From contig CM034311.1 in the NCBI GenBank assembly GCA_019925795.1, forward strand, positions 16,932,926 through 16,996,925: 64,000 nt of DNA, written 5' to 3'. Shown here piece after piece: positions 47,280 through 59,270 of the stretch (within the stretch, counting starts at the first letter, position 1; the number at the start of each line of letters is the position of its first letter). A program made the position numbers and the translations under genes. The notes below the pieces were generated by a model that had not been told where the DNA came from, made no database searches, and was given only the letters and a program-made list of their open reading frames with translations. Source of the stretch: Dendrobium chrysotoxum (Eukaryota > Streptophyta > Magnoliopsida > Asparagales > Orchidaceae).

Positions 47280-47588
47280 TTTGGAGCTCAATTTCAGGCC
47301 ATTCACCATTACCTCAATCCTCCACCACAGCCTCCTCCTTCCGATCAGGATCCACCTCTGTTTTAGTTTCTTGCTTTTGTAGTTGTTCTATGTTATGTTT
47401 TATTTCAGTGTTCTATTTTTCCCTCCTCCTTTTTGTGATGTCAAAAGGGGGAGTCAGTTGTAGTCGTGTCTGTTTCTATTTTCTGAGTCATGTTTTCTGT
47501 ATTGTTTGAGCTGTTAAATGAAAATTTAAAAAATGTTTGTTTTGTTTGATCTCTTAGTTTCATTTTATTTTCAGACTACTTTACAAAT
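47280..47588. other. Sirevirus 3' non-coding region with an internal purine tract
   Basis: GATGTCAAAAGGGGGAGT at 47438-47455 duplicates the polypurine tract next to the LTR and is conserved in the old element. Confidence 0.6.
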
Positions 47589-47646
47589 GTTTGCCATCAT
47601 CAAAAAGGGGGAGATTGTTGCAAATCTGGTTTTGATGATGACAAAC
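47589..47646 (+). other. Stem-loop spanning polypurine tract and 3' LTR start
   Basis: The 17-base arms 47589-47605 and 47630-47646 are complementary at 16 positions (CATCATCAAAA against TTTTGATGATG). The 24-base loop holds the purine tract AGGGGGAGAT and the first LTR bases TGTTGC. The LTR starts at 47616. Confidence 0.8.
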
Positions 47647-49272
47647 ATGTTTCCAGTGTGTTTTGCTTAGCTAATCAGTTTCAGGCACAAAAGACCGCGA
47701 GTTACTCAAGCCAACTCAAGATCGGGTCCAAGTGTGTCAAATGTATGATTTTTCCTTTTATTGAGTCAATTGTAATGTAACTGATTCCCTAGCTAAGTAA
47801 CCTTACACACACACACTCAGGGAGAGAGATTGAGTGAATTAGAGTTTCTGTTAAAATTTTGTTCAGATCGTCCTGGACGATAGTAGCATCGTCCTGGACG
47901 ATTCAGTTAAAACAGAAACCCTAATTAGGGCGACTAAGTTAAGAGGGTCTGATTAAGCAGATCATCCTGGATGATCTTTGGATCGTACGGGACGATATGC
48001 TCAAATCAGAAATTCCCAGCCGCCAGATTAAGTTAGGCAAGTTTTATTTTAAGTATTTTGGTCTGATCGTCCCGGACGATACGTGTATCGTCCTGGACGA
48101 TGCACTACAATCATGCCTAAATTAGTCTGGTAATTAAGGAAAGCAATTAATGTTTAATTGATACGATCACATCGTCCTGGACGATCGCAGGATCGTCCCG
48201 GACGATCGTGATCGTCTTGTGCATTTCAGCTGTACGACCCGAACTGTGTTCAGGATGATTTTGGGCTTTTTTGAACTAATCGTATAAGACGATGTCCAAA
48301 TCGTCCTGGACGATCAAGTCATTTTTTGGTCGTCCAGCACAGATTTCTCTGGATGACCCGAACTGTCTTCTGGACGATTTTCCTCAATTTGCACTAATCG
48401 TCCCGGACGATCGTAGTATCGTACGGGAAGATATGAACAACTTTTTCTACTGATCGTCCAGAAGAGCCTAATCGTCCAGACTGAATCAGCTGAATTTGAA
48501 CTGATCGTACAGGACGATGTTCAGATCGTCCTGGACGATATTGGCCGACCAGTTGAGATTTAGGGCAAATTTTAAGCCCTCCTTTAAAAGAACTTTTTCC
48601 AATTTTTGGAAAAATCTTTTGCTACCTTCCTTCCCTGAGAAACCCTAGAGAGAAGAGAGAGTTGGGAGAGAGAGAAGATATCTTGCGAGGGGGAGTTAGT
48701 GAGGGATTCACTAAGGTTGCTCCAAGCACGGATCAGAGTCGTCTTCTCCGCTCGTCGTCTGTCGTCTAGTCGGTGTTCTTCGTGGGAGGATCATTCGCAA
48801 GAAGATCTGGGGTTCTCTGCCCGCTTCAGGTGGAAGCAAAAGGAGTTCGAAGGTTCTCTGCCTGCTTCAGGAGGAAGCGAAAGGAGGTCAGGTTCTCTGC
48901 CTCACCGTGTGGTGAAAAGGAGGTGTTTTGTACAGGCTTCTCCGCCTTGCTGTGGGAGCAAAAGGAGAGTCACTTTCGTTTAGTGCAATACCCGGAGGGG
49001 AGGCTCCGGGGAGTGGACGTAGGTCAAGTTGACCGAACCACTATAAAATCTGGTTTGCTTTTCTGATTCAGTTTTGCACTTTACTTTTCAATATAAACTG
49101 CTTGGTTGATTATCGTTGGTTGATCTTTTTGTTATTGTTTACTTGTTTCCGCTGCTAAGTATCGAAAAGATTTTTGTTGTTATCGTGAAATTTTTAAATA
49201 ACCAATTCACCCCCCCTCTTGGTTAGCCTCGGGACTAGTTCAGTAGGGCTTAACATCCCTTTCGAACTTTCA
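47616..49272 (+). repeat. 3' LTR, young Sirevirus
   Basis: 1657 bp, the same length as the 5' LTR. Its palindrome array runs 47867-48539 with identical spacing. The copy at 47961 reads ATCATCCTGGATGAT: both CpGs are lost symmetrically. Confidence 0.95.
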
Positions 49273-49900
49273 AGTATGAATGGAAACCCACGCCATGTGA
49301 TTTTTGCGGCTCAATTGTGCATTAACATGATCTCTGTCCCTTTAAACTCCCCCCCCCCCAAATAGTGGGAGAAGCTCCAATCGGAAACCACATCGACCCC
49401 ACACCCGCTCTGTTACGCATCAATCCCAACACGCTCCCCTGAATTATAGTACCGTAACTTCATCTCAACCCCACTCCAGCATCAAACCCATCTGGCCCGC
49501 CCAGCCCGTCTGTCCTGTCCAACCCTCCTTCTACCCCTTCATCTCACAAAATTCTGAATCCTGCAACCAATCTTCAGCCTCCCACTATTATTATTCCATC
49601 TTCCTCCAACTCAATCGAAAACATCACTACCTTTCTCCCAAACCTTAATTCTCCCACAGAGGAAATCCCTTCTATCATTCCCTCTACCAGTGTTGTAACC
49701 TCTCTAAGAGCTTCAGTTAACATCCTTTCACCAAACAAATTTGACCTCCTTCAAGGAAATCTAAATGATCCACACCACTCCTCTTCAAGTTTTGCACAAT
49801 AAAAATCTGATTTGGTCGAAAGAACCCCCCTCCTTCTCAAATTAAAGCTTCTAGGGGCAAGCAAGCAAAAAAGCCTCCTACTCACCCCCCCAAAAACCCA
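49273..49900 (+). pseudogene. L1 LINE, part B: end of ORF1
   Basis: Continues ORF1 as YEWKPTPCDFC with a broken zinc knuckle (stop replaces a residue at 49324-49326), followed by a Pro/Ser-rich tail and NKFDLLQ near 49737, typical of plant L1 ORF1 C-termini. Several stops. Confidence 0.75.
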
Positions 49901-50664
49901 ATGAATTTTCCTCGTCTTGCTGCTTGGAATGTGAGAGGTTTCAACAAGCCGGAAACGGTTTTGTCTTGCAAGGAATTAGTCCATCATTACTGCTTAGACA
50001 TTCTTTGTGTTTTGGAAAATAGGATTCATGAAGAATGCCTCAAGGATCCATGGTTTCGTCTCAACCATTGTGTCTTTGACAATGAAGCTAGTTGTCATAA
50101 CTTCAACCTATCCAACTCGGGTATAATTTGGATTAAATGGAATCCTTCAAAAATCCATTTTAGGTCAACTTTGTCTTATGCTCAAGTGATTTCTGGTGAT
50201 GTTCATATGGGGGCTGACCTTAATTTATGTATGTCTGTCATTTATGCATCAAACTCCCAAGCGGATAGGGTTACTCTTTAGAACAACCTGACAGAGATTA
50301 GCTCATCTATTAATGTCCCATGGATTATCCTTAGTGACTTTAACTGTTGTTGCCACCCTACTGAGAAATCTGGGGGCTCCCCTCTTCACACTTCTCAATT
50401 ATGGGATTTAAATGCTTTCATTTATGATGTGGGGCTTCTTGATTTGGCTTCAACTGGCCCTAAATTTACCTGGTTTAATCAAAGAGCCAATGACCCCATT
50501 TACTTGAAGTTGGATCGTATGTTAATTAATGAAAAATGGCTAGAGTTTTTCCCATCCTCTTTTTGTGAGGTTGCGAATCCCTCTATGTCAGACCACTCTC
50601 CTATTATTCTTTTACCTAGTCAGCATGTCAAATCCCATCAAAGATTCCTGTTCAAGAACTTCTA
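49901..50664 (+). pseudogene. L1 LINE endonuclease domain
   Basis: AP-type endonuclease of ORF2: RLAAWNVRGFNKPE, LDILCVLENRIHE, then IILSDFNCCCHPTEKSGG and GPKFTWFNQ, ending SMSDHSPII. One TAG at 50279-50281 (probably Trp) breaks the frame, and the usual GDFN is SDFN. Confidence 0.85.
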
Positions 50665-51190
50665 GATCAATATGATAATTATTGGTTAGAGCTTCTCAAC
50701 CTCTTCATCCAACCGTTCCATGGCAACCCTAAATCTGGTGTGTATTTCAAGCTTCAAACCTTTAAAACTATAATCAAAAGAAAGCAATGGGCCAACTCTT
50801 TACACCTCTCCTCCTCCATTGCCAACTTAAAGAAGCAGCAAGCCTTTATTCTTAACTCGATAAGTGAAGATCCTCTCAAACCGTTCCTAAATCATTCTCT
50901 CAAAATAATTAATGCTAGTCTTGCTGAATGTTCCTCTTCTTGGGCTAATTAGTTGCATCAAAGAGCCAAATTAAAGTGGCTATCTTAAGGTGAAGATGAC
51001 TTAAAGTTTCTCTATGCTAGAATCAGGAATAGAAGAAACACCAGCTATTCTCCCTTAATTTCTAGTGAAAACCCTTCTGTCAGATAAGAAAGGATTGCCT
51101 CGATCATTCAACATTTTCAAGTGCTTTATAATGCCCCCCTCCCAACTTAGAATGACATTTCTTCATTTCCCAAAGGCTCCGTTATTCCCC
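50665..51190 (+). pseudogene. L1 LINE linker between endonuclease and RT
   Basis: Broken frames retain L1-like text such as KLQTFKTIIKRKQWAN. Stops at several places. Confidence 0.6.
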
Positions 51191-52330
51191 CACATCTCTC
51201 TGATTTGTTAACTATGATGGTCTCGGATGATGAAATCAATGCAGCTATTTTCTGTGGAGATTCTAACTCCACCCCAGGGCCTGATGGTTTCAATTTTGAA
51301 TTCTATAAATCTAGTTGATTGATCACCGACCCCTTGATATGTAAAGTGGTAAAATCCTTCTTTTCTAAAGGTTATCTGCCTAAGAAAGTAAAAGTAACTG
51401 CTATTGCTTTAATCCTTAAGACTTCTCATGCTACTAATGTTTCAGATTTTAGGCCTATAGCTCTTTGCAATATTTTTTACAAGATAATTGCTTAAATTTT
51501 GGATTTGAGGATTAAGGATATCATGCCTATTATAATTGGGAATAATCAGGTTGGGTTTAAGGACCGTATCTCCACTAACAGCATTCTTCTTGCTTCTGAA
51601 CTTCTTTCATAATTCAAAAACTCTACCAAGAAGAAATTATTATGTGCCAAGCTTGACATCAGAAAAGCATTTGATTTTGTATCCAAGGAATTCCTTCTTT
51701 CCAGAATGCACCAAAAAGGATTCCCACCACTTTTTATCTCTTGGAATAAGGCTTGTATTTCTAATGTTCAATTCTCTGTTTGCATTGATGGAGCTTTGGA
51801 GGAGTTTTTCAATTCCATGTCTGGCCTCAGACAGGGCTGTCCCTTAAGCCCTTACCTCTTTTGTATTGTTATGGATGAACTAACTTGCATGATTGATAAT
51901 ACAAACTCTCAAGACAGCTTTATTGGGATTTCTGCTAAAGATATTCACCTCACCCATCTCCTCTATGCTAATGACCTCCTCATTTTTGGAGAAGCCACCT
52001 ATCACAATTATGAGATTATGATGAAAATTCTGAATGATTTTTCTAACTTTTTAGGCTTGAAGGTCAACCATGATAAAAGCAAGCTCATTATCTCCCAATA
52101 CACTTCATCTCCTTTGGATATTTGTGCAGTACTAAACATCCAAAACTTTTGTATCAAAATGTCTTACCTTAGGATTCTTATTTCTGTCAAGATCCTCTGT
52201 CTTGCTGATTTTCAGTCACTTCTTCTTTCTATATCCAACCATCTGGCTAGTTGGAAAGTAAGGCTCTTGTCTCTAGCTGGTCGTCTCCAATTCCTTAAAT
52301 ATACTATCTGGAACACTATCGCTTACTAAA
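51191..52330 (+). pseudogene. L1 LINE reverse transcriptase
   Basis: RT blocks in order: STPGPDGFNFEFYK, SDFRPIALCNIFYKII, GFKDRISTNSILLASE, KLDIRKAFDFVSKEF, GLRQGCPLSPYLF and YANDLLIF. The catalytic YADD is YAND (AAT at 51970-51972), and at least three stops interrupt the frame. Not functional. Confidence 0.9.
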
Positions 52331-53890
52331 TAAGGGGTTCTATCATACCTAAAATGTGCCTTAAGAAGCTTGGCAAAATGTGTGCTAGATTTCTTTATTT
52401 GGGTGACATAGATGCTAGGAAGCTGCACCTCATAGCTTGGCATAAAACTTGTAAACCTAGGATTTGGTGGTTTGGGGATCCCAGATCTTCATGCTCTCCA
52501 ATTTGCCAACTGTTGCTCACTTATCCTCAGATTTAACAATTCCAACTCACCACTTTTCTCTTTTCTGAATGCAAAATATGGCACACCTTGGACGTTTGTG
52601 TATATTAAAGCTACTAGGCGTTGGACTGAGATAAGTAGGGTGGATGCGATCATTTCTCCCAGCCTTCACTTTTCCATCACCCCTAATTGCAATTTAGCGA
52701 TGCTGTGGGATCCGTGGTTTAATGGCTGCTGTCTATTCCAGGCCTATCCCAATGGTAGCTTATGCTCCTCCCTACCTCCTCATGCTAAGGTTTTAGATTT
52801 TATTTTGGAGGGTTTCTATAATTTTCCTGACACTATGAGGAGAGATTTAATTCAATATTTGGCTTCCTTTCCTATTGCTAATGAATATGATAGCACTTTA
52901 TCATGGAAGGACAAACAAAAAATTTACTTTTCTACCTTTATTAATGACTTCTTTAAAGATGAGACTAAGTTTAGCTGGTCAAAATCTGCTTGGCACAAGC
53001 ATCATGCCCTGAAATTCTCAATTTATACCTGGCTTGCTTTGAACAGAGGTCTTAAAACTACTGACGAGCTGTTAAAAAGGAATATTATGATTGATCCTTC
53101 TTGTCCACTTTGTTTTAATCAACCATAATCCACCACTCACATTCTATTTGAATGTGATTATGCTTTCACCGTGCTCAAGAAGCTAATCCCTACTTTGGGT
53201 GATTTTCTATTGCGTCCGAGACTCTCTCAGATTTTTGATTTTATGGAGGAAAGAAGTTTTTTGGTGAGAGACCAAAAAAATGTTTGGCTCGTTTCAGTTT
53301 GTTGTGCCACTTACTTTCTTTGTAGGGAAAGAAATGAAAAGAGGTTTAATTTTAAATTTAGATGTGAATCTACCTTATCTTCTCTTATTGAGCTGGCTAT
53401 GGATAGGAAAGTCTCGACATGGAAGTATGGGGAAAGTTTGAAAGTGCATTGGCATTCTTAACTCCTGGTTCTTTTTTCTCTAGGGCTGGACTGCTTCTTT
53501 GTTGCTGCTGTTTGACCCGGGTTGCCTCTTTGATTCTGCTGTCTTTCCTTTCACTTGGGAGCTCATGTTGCCTTGGACAATGATGTTTTTCACAACAACT
53601 GACTACCATCCCTTGGAGGGTCTACGGGCAACCAGGGATGACTCAATGTTGACAAACTTTTGTATCTCTTTCCCTGAGTCCATACAATAGTTATTGTTTT
53701 CTTGCTTGATTTTTTCCCTTCTCTAGCCTCTGTGCTCTTGCAGCTGGCGATTTTGTGAGTTTGGGAAGCTAGCTTAGTATGTCGTTTTTCTTTTTATTTT
53801 GTTTGGTGAGTTCGCTCACTTTTTGCAGCTGCTCATTTGTTTGACTCGGGTTGACTCATCTGTTTCTTTTTTTATGTAATTTATTTAATT
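52331..53890 (+). pseudogene. L1 LINE 3' part with zf-RVT domain
   Basis: 52472-53128 and 53171-53461 hold the C-terminal L1 region: FSWSKSAWHKHHALKFSIY, then a zinc-binding CPLCFN motif and, after a stop, THILFECDYA. A T-rich tail ends near 53890; the exact end and its TSD were not resolved. Confidence 0.75.
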
Positions 53891-54837
53891 GATTATTGAT
53901 AATATTAATAACTTTTTTTTGGAAAATTTATTCAATCAAAAGTATTATAAATAATACTCTAATAATTAAATTGATTATACCTTCGTCCCTACACAAATTC
54001 CTGAATCCTTCTCCTACCCAACTAAATTCATGAAACTCTTGACAATAAAGTAGTTCTCGCCTTTCTTCTCTCTCCCCCCTTGTGCACCTATTCAAAACCG
54101 TGGACAAATGGAAGCGAGGAAGAAAAGTGAGGGGAGCTGCTATCAATCAAAGTTAAGTCGCATATTTTTTTCCTCGTTTTGTGCAATTCGATTCATTAAA
54201 TTACATGAATTAGCTGAACTCCTTTATTTTACATTTGAGATTTAAAAAATAAATTTATAACACTACAATCTTAAAATTAGCATTATTATTTAGCATTATA
54301 ATCTTAAATTTAGCCTTCTTATTTAGCAGTTTAAAATATAAAATTAAAAATTAAATTTATCTTTCAGAAAGTGTAAATTTATTTTTAAATTTTAAAATTC
54401 ATTTATAACATTTAAAATTAATTGTAATTTTTAAAATTTTAATTTCAAAATTTTAAATTTATTTTTGAAATTTTAAATTAAAATTATTTTTTTAAAAAAT
54501 TCTATAAATGAAGATACAAAACCCTAATATTTAATCTAGAAATTTAAAATATACATTTAATTATCATTATAATTAACTATATGATAGTTTATATTATTAA
54601 AAACATTGTCAAAATTTTTAATATTAAATATAGACATTTTAAAACTTTTATATTAGAATAACATCATATTTTTTTACTAATTGAATTACTCTCTTAAGAT
54701 TAATAAAATTAAGATATGTGAACTAACCTATAATTATTAATAAATATATGTTATGAATAATACTAGAAGTGGTTTATCCATTGACCAATAAGTCTACCTT
54801 ATAGGGATCAGTAGATCCAGTAGAATGGAACTTAATA
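53891..54837. other. AT-rich intergenic spacer
   Basis: No gene seen. It ends at the hAT target duplication. Confidence 0.4.
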
Positions 54838-56063
54838 GTGAATACTAGGGCTGTCAAAAAATGATACGACACGAAAACCCAACTCGAACCCGACTCGAAA
54901 ATTTCGGGTTTGACACGACCCGTTTTCTAAACGGGTCGGGTTCGGGTCTAGCAAAATGACCCGAATTAAATTTCGGGTCGGGTCCGGGTTAACCCGTCAA
55001 CCCGACAGGTGACCCGATACGACCCGCGGATTTCATTTCGCGGGACTTAATTAGGGATCGAAGGCTCGCGTCCGCAATGCATTCATTTCGCCTCGCGTCC
55101 GCTTCATTCCCTCATCTCCTTCGCTGCTTCGGCTAGGGTTTCCGTTTCCTCTTCGGATCTCCTCAGATCTTTCAACGGTTTGTTCTCTTCTCCTTCTCTG
55201 GCACATTCTTCGTCCGTGGTGTTCATCATGTACATCTCGTTCGGCCCAAGACGAACACTAACATTGCTCGCTGTTTGTATCTCTTATCTTTTTTCTATTT
55301 TCTCCTTTTAGAAGATTGATCTATGAACAGAGTATACGGTTGTGTTGCTGTCTTACTGGCTTGCTGTTTGATTAAATTATTATGATTGCTGCAAGAAAAT
55401 ATTTGGGTTTAGGGTTTGTCTGATTTGTTGTCGCCTTCGATTTTTTTCTCGGGTATTTTGAAATTCTGGCAGAGTTTGGCATGCTCTCTGATTTGGGGTT
55501 GTTTTTGTCCGAAAAATGCATGAGCCGATGAGGTGCTGTTCGAACTATGCTTATGGTTTGAGAGTATTTTTTATGTTCATTGTGTGCTGCTTTTTCTGGG
55601 TAGTTTAGTTGCTCAGTTGCTCTGTTACAGTTTTATTTATATTGTTGATTTGTTGTTCCTTGTTGTTCTGTTACAGTTTTTTTTATATCTGCCCTTGTGA
55701 TTGGGCATAACATGATGGTGGACTGGTGGTGAAATGGCTAAGTCAGAGCATGTTTAAGTCAGAGCATGTTATTTTATAAATGGAAATTGATTATGGTTTG
55801 TCTGATTTGTTGTTTTCCTTATTTTGGATTATGACTTTAAGAGGTGGTTGCCAATAATTAAGTGTGCAGGTTTTATAGTATCATTCATTTTTTGCTTGTA
55901 TAGTATCACCCTTTATAGTCTCCTTTCTATTATAATCCATAATATTTTTGTATTATGCTTTGACTTCCAAGTTCCACCGAATGATGTTATTAGAGATTCT
56001 ATTGTGTAAAATATTGACAGTTGACACCCCTAGCATTGTAATATATTATATTGTTTTGGTTAG

Positions 56064-57728
56064 ATGGAGGATTCCAATACCATGCTTGAGAATTTTTCTT
56101 TTGATGAAAATGAAGAAGAACGGACTTGTGAAAATGCTGTAGAGCCATCTAAAGAGCTATGTAATGAGGGGACTATTGCTAAGAAACGGCGTAGGATGAC
56201 CTCACTTGTTTGGGGCCATTATGAGATGTTACCCACTACGAAAGATGGAAAACAAAAATGTAAATGTAAGAAATGTGGAACTACTTATTTATGTGATAGC
56301 AAAAATGGAACTGGTAATCTTAAACGCCACCTCCAAAATTGTAAGAAAAGAAGTATGCGTGATATAGGACAGTTGATCTTACAAAGCAACAATGAATCTT
56401 CTTCCTTGTCTATGTCTGATGATAAGTTTGATCAAGCTGAATTTCGTGACTTGTTTACTGGTTGTATCATTATGCACGATTTGCCTTTTCAATGTGTTGA
56501 GTGGGTTGGACTTCGAGCAGTTTTGTTATATCTTCGTCGGGATTTGCAATTAATTTCTAGAAACACGGCTAGAAATGATTGCAAAAAATTATTCATTAAG
56601 GAGAAGTGTAATATAAAGGAACAATTATCTAAAGTCACTAGCAGGGTTTGCTTGACATCCGATCTTTGGACATCTATAAATACTGATGGGTTTATTTGTT
56701 TAACTGCTCATTATATTGATAATGATTGGCATCTGCAAAAGAAAATTATTAATTTTTCTTTCATGCCACCACCCCATGATGGAATTGCTTTGTTTGAGAA
56801 GCTACAAACTCTTTTGGTTGAATGGAAAATAGAAACCAAGCTATTCAGTATTACTTTGGATAATGCTTCCGCAAATAATTCTTCAGTGGATTTTCTAAGA
56901 AATCATTTAAATTTGCGTGGTAGCTTGTTATGCAATGGTGATTATTTTCATATACGTTGCACATCTCATATTGTTAATCTTGTGGTTCAAGAAGGTTTAA
57001 AAGAAATTGATAGTTCAATTTGGAAAATAAGAGAGAGCATTAAGTATGTTAAAGGCTCTCAGGTTAGAAAACAGAAGTTTCTTGATTGTGTTACAGAAAG
57101 TTGCTTAGATGGGAAACGAGGTTTGCTTCAGGATGTCTCCACCCGCTGGAACTCCACATTCATAATGCTTGACAGTGCAATCTATTTTAAACGTGCTTTT
57201 GTACATTTTGATGCAGTGGATGCAAATTACAAGAATTGTCCAACGCCTTCTGAATGGGAGAAAATTGAAGAGATTAGCAAATTTTTGGCACCTTTCTATG
57301 AAATTACTTGTCTCATTTCTGGGTCAAGATATCCTACAGCAAATTTATACTTCCCTTGTATTTCTACAGCTTATGCAGAACTTAAAAATGAAATGTTTAG
57401 TGGGCATCACTCCATAAAGAGAATGGCCGCCGGAATGCTTGTAAAGTTTGAAAAATATTGGTCTGAATTCAGTGATATTTTGGCAATAGCAGTAATTTTA
57501 GATCCGAGATACAAAATGACTTTTGTTGAGTGGTGTTATCAGAGATTGTATGGAGGCAGTTACCTTAGTGAATTGAGGAAAGTGAAACTTAAGTTAATTT
57601 CTTTGTTTGCTAACTACGGTGTAAGTAGGAATGTTTCATTGGGACAAGTTTCAAATACTTCTGAGGTGGTACAAGGGTTACCTTCAAAGAGCTTGCCATT
57701 ACCAATTATTAAGTCCAAGTTTATGCAG
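56064..57728 (+). CDS. hAT transposase, exon 1
   Basis: 555 codons from ATG 56064, directly after a possible acceptor (TTTGGTTAG), so a 5'-UTR intron is likely. KKRRR at 40-44 is a nuclear signal. A BED zinc finger spans about 45-95 (C68, C71, H89, C93). The RNase H-like core follows, with SDLWTS, FSITLDNASANN, RCTSHIVNLVVQEGL and DVSTRWNSTF. The donor GT at 57729 leaves phase 0; unspliced reading would stop at 57762-57764. Frame intact. Confidence 0.85.
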
Positions 57729-57805
57729 GTTACCTTCAAAGAGCATACTAATTTGCAACTTTAATTGTTTATCTTTTATGTTTCTAATGCCTTACCAAAA
57801 TACAG

Positions 57806-58112
57806 GATTTTGCTTCATTTCAAAAAGATGCCTTTGCACCTAGGAAATCTGAATTAGATGCTTACCTAGATGAACCTAAGCTTGATAGCAATGTAGATTT
57901 AGACATTTTGAAGTTTTGGCAAGGGAATCAGTATCGATTTCCTCGTGTTTCAGCAATGGCTCGTGATGTACTATGCATTCCAATAACAACTGTAGCATCT
58001 GAAAGTGCCTTCAGCAATAGCGGTAGAATTTTAGATCAATACCGAAGTTCATTGAAACATGATATCGTCGAGGCACTAATTTGTTCTAAGGACTGGTTAT
58101 ACGGAGAACATG
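57806..58112 (+). CDS. hAT transposase, exon 2 (dimerisation domain)
   Basis: The acceptor AATACAG at 57799-57805 joins in phase 0. It encodes LDILKFWQGNQYRFPRVSAM and the hAT C-terminal dimerisation hallmark VASESAFSNSGRILDQYRSS, then LICSKDWLYGEH. The donor GTGATT at 58113 gives phase 1. Confidence 0.8.
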
Positions 58113-58188
58113 GTGATTATTCATTCAACTTAAAGCTATTTTATGTTTCTAACATTCATTTAAGATCTAAAAAGCTATTTTGTTGCAG

Positions 58189-58289
58189 CAGGAAATGATC
58201 CCGAATTGGATGCAGTAACCAATGATATCCTTGATTTAGATGTGAACAGAAATGATGTAGAGCTTGGTGAAAGCTCAAGGGTTGTTTAA
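58189..58289 (+). CDS. hAT transposase, exon 3
   Basis: The acceptor TTGTTGCAG at 58180-58188 resumes in phase with an acidic tail (GNDPELDAVTNDILDLDV) and stop TAA 58287-58289. Total length would be 690 aa, normal for Ac-like/sleeper-type hAT transposases. Splicing at this last junction is inferred; without it the frame ends at 58198. Confidence 0.6.
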
Positions 58290-58425
58290 ACAAAGAAATA
58301 ACAATGTTGGTTGCTGGTTTAATTGTGTTGCTGTCATGGTTTCCCTGGGTTGGTTGCCTTTGGTTGCTGTCTTGGTTGCCTGGGAAGCTGGGTTGGTTGA
58401 CTGGGAAGCTGGGTTGGTTTCCCTT

Positions 58426-58660
58426 GGCAGCTGTCTTGGTTGCTGTATTTGTTTCCCCGGGTTGGTGGCTTTGAAACCTGGGTTGCTGGGTTGGTGGCTT
58501 TGTTTCCTGGGTTGCTGGGTTGGTTTCCCTTGGCAGCTGTCTTGGTTGCTGTATTTGTTTCCCCGGGTTTGTGGCTTTGAAACCTGGGTTGCTGGGTTGA
58601 TGTCTTTGTTTCCTGGGTTGCTGGGTTGGTTTCCCCTGGCAGCTGTCTTGGTTGCTGGTT
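58426..58660. repeat. 106-bp tandem repeat in the hAT 3' UTR
   Basis: GGCAGCTGTCTTGGTTGCTG starts at 58426 and 58532, with a third copy at 58638: an exact 106-bp period. Sub-motifs GGGTTGCTGGGTTGG recur inside. The open frame across it lies past the transposase stop and is a repeat artefact. Confidence 0.85.
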
Positions 58661-59096
58661 TTACAACATGTTAACTTCAGTTATTTAGAAAAATTCTCTC
58701 TTTTCCTGTTACTTGATGTATCTGTTCAAATGTTGTTGGGTTGGTTTCAAAAGGATTGAAAGTTGAGTAGCGATGATGAGTACCCTTCTAAACTGATTGT
58801 GAGGTCATTGGGGGAAAAAAGTATTGCAACCAGGTGGCATTTGTGTTATCGTCTAATCAAACAGATACTACGTATAACTCAAATACAAATTGCCGCCTTG
58901 GATGGCAATACCTCAACTGTAAAAAATTAAAACGGGTTGACTCACATTTCATTATTTGATGAATTATTTGGAGGGTTAATCTGAGCTAATGACTCAATCT
59001 TTCAACTAATTTATGGATTTTTAACTATTTCTATTTTTTGCAGTTAGCGTAAATCTCCATGAGGGCTACCAAATAACTTTTGCTCTTCAAAGTTCG

Positions 59097-59270
59097 GATT
59101 TGTAATTTGTAATTTGTAATTTGTAATTTTATGATTTGTAATTTGTTAATTTATATGTTTGTAATTTGTTAAATTATGTCTTTGTAAATTGTTAAATTAT
59201 GTGTTTGTAATTTGTTAAATTATGTTTTTGTCATTAATTATGATGTATAAATTGAATTTTTGTAATTTGT
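59097..59270. repeat. TTTGTAATTTG short tandem repeats
   Basis: TTTGTAA units followed by about 27-bp units of TTTGTAATTTGTTAAATTATG, inside the hAT near its right end. Confidence 0.75.

Larger units (their letters stand above)
37750..49272 (+). mobile_element. Young full-length Sirevirus (Ty1/Copia) inserted in an L1 LINE
   Basis: LTRs of 1657 bp each (TGTTGC...CTTTCA) flank gag, pol and an extra 3' ORF. Target duplication AGTAT lies at 37745-37749 and 49273-49277. I count about 31 differences between the LTRs, roughly 98% identity, so the insertion is recent. Order is LTR, PBS, gag, protease, integrase, RT, RNase H, long spacer with palindrome array, ORF3, polypurine tract, LTR. Damage is limited to one RNase H stop, a changed protease residue and a changed zinc-knuckle Cys. 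Confidence 0.95.

Noticed and set aside
58264..58674. 136-codon open frame rich in Trp, Gly and Leu
   Set aside because: Spans the 106-bp tandem repeat past the transposase stop; composition artefact.
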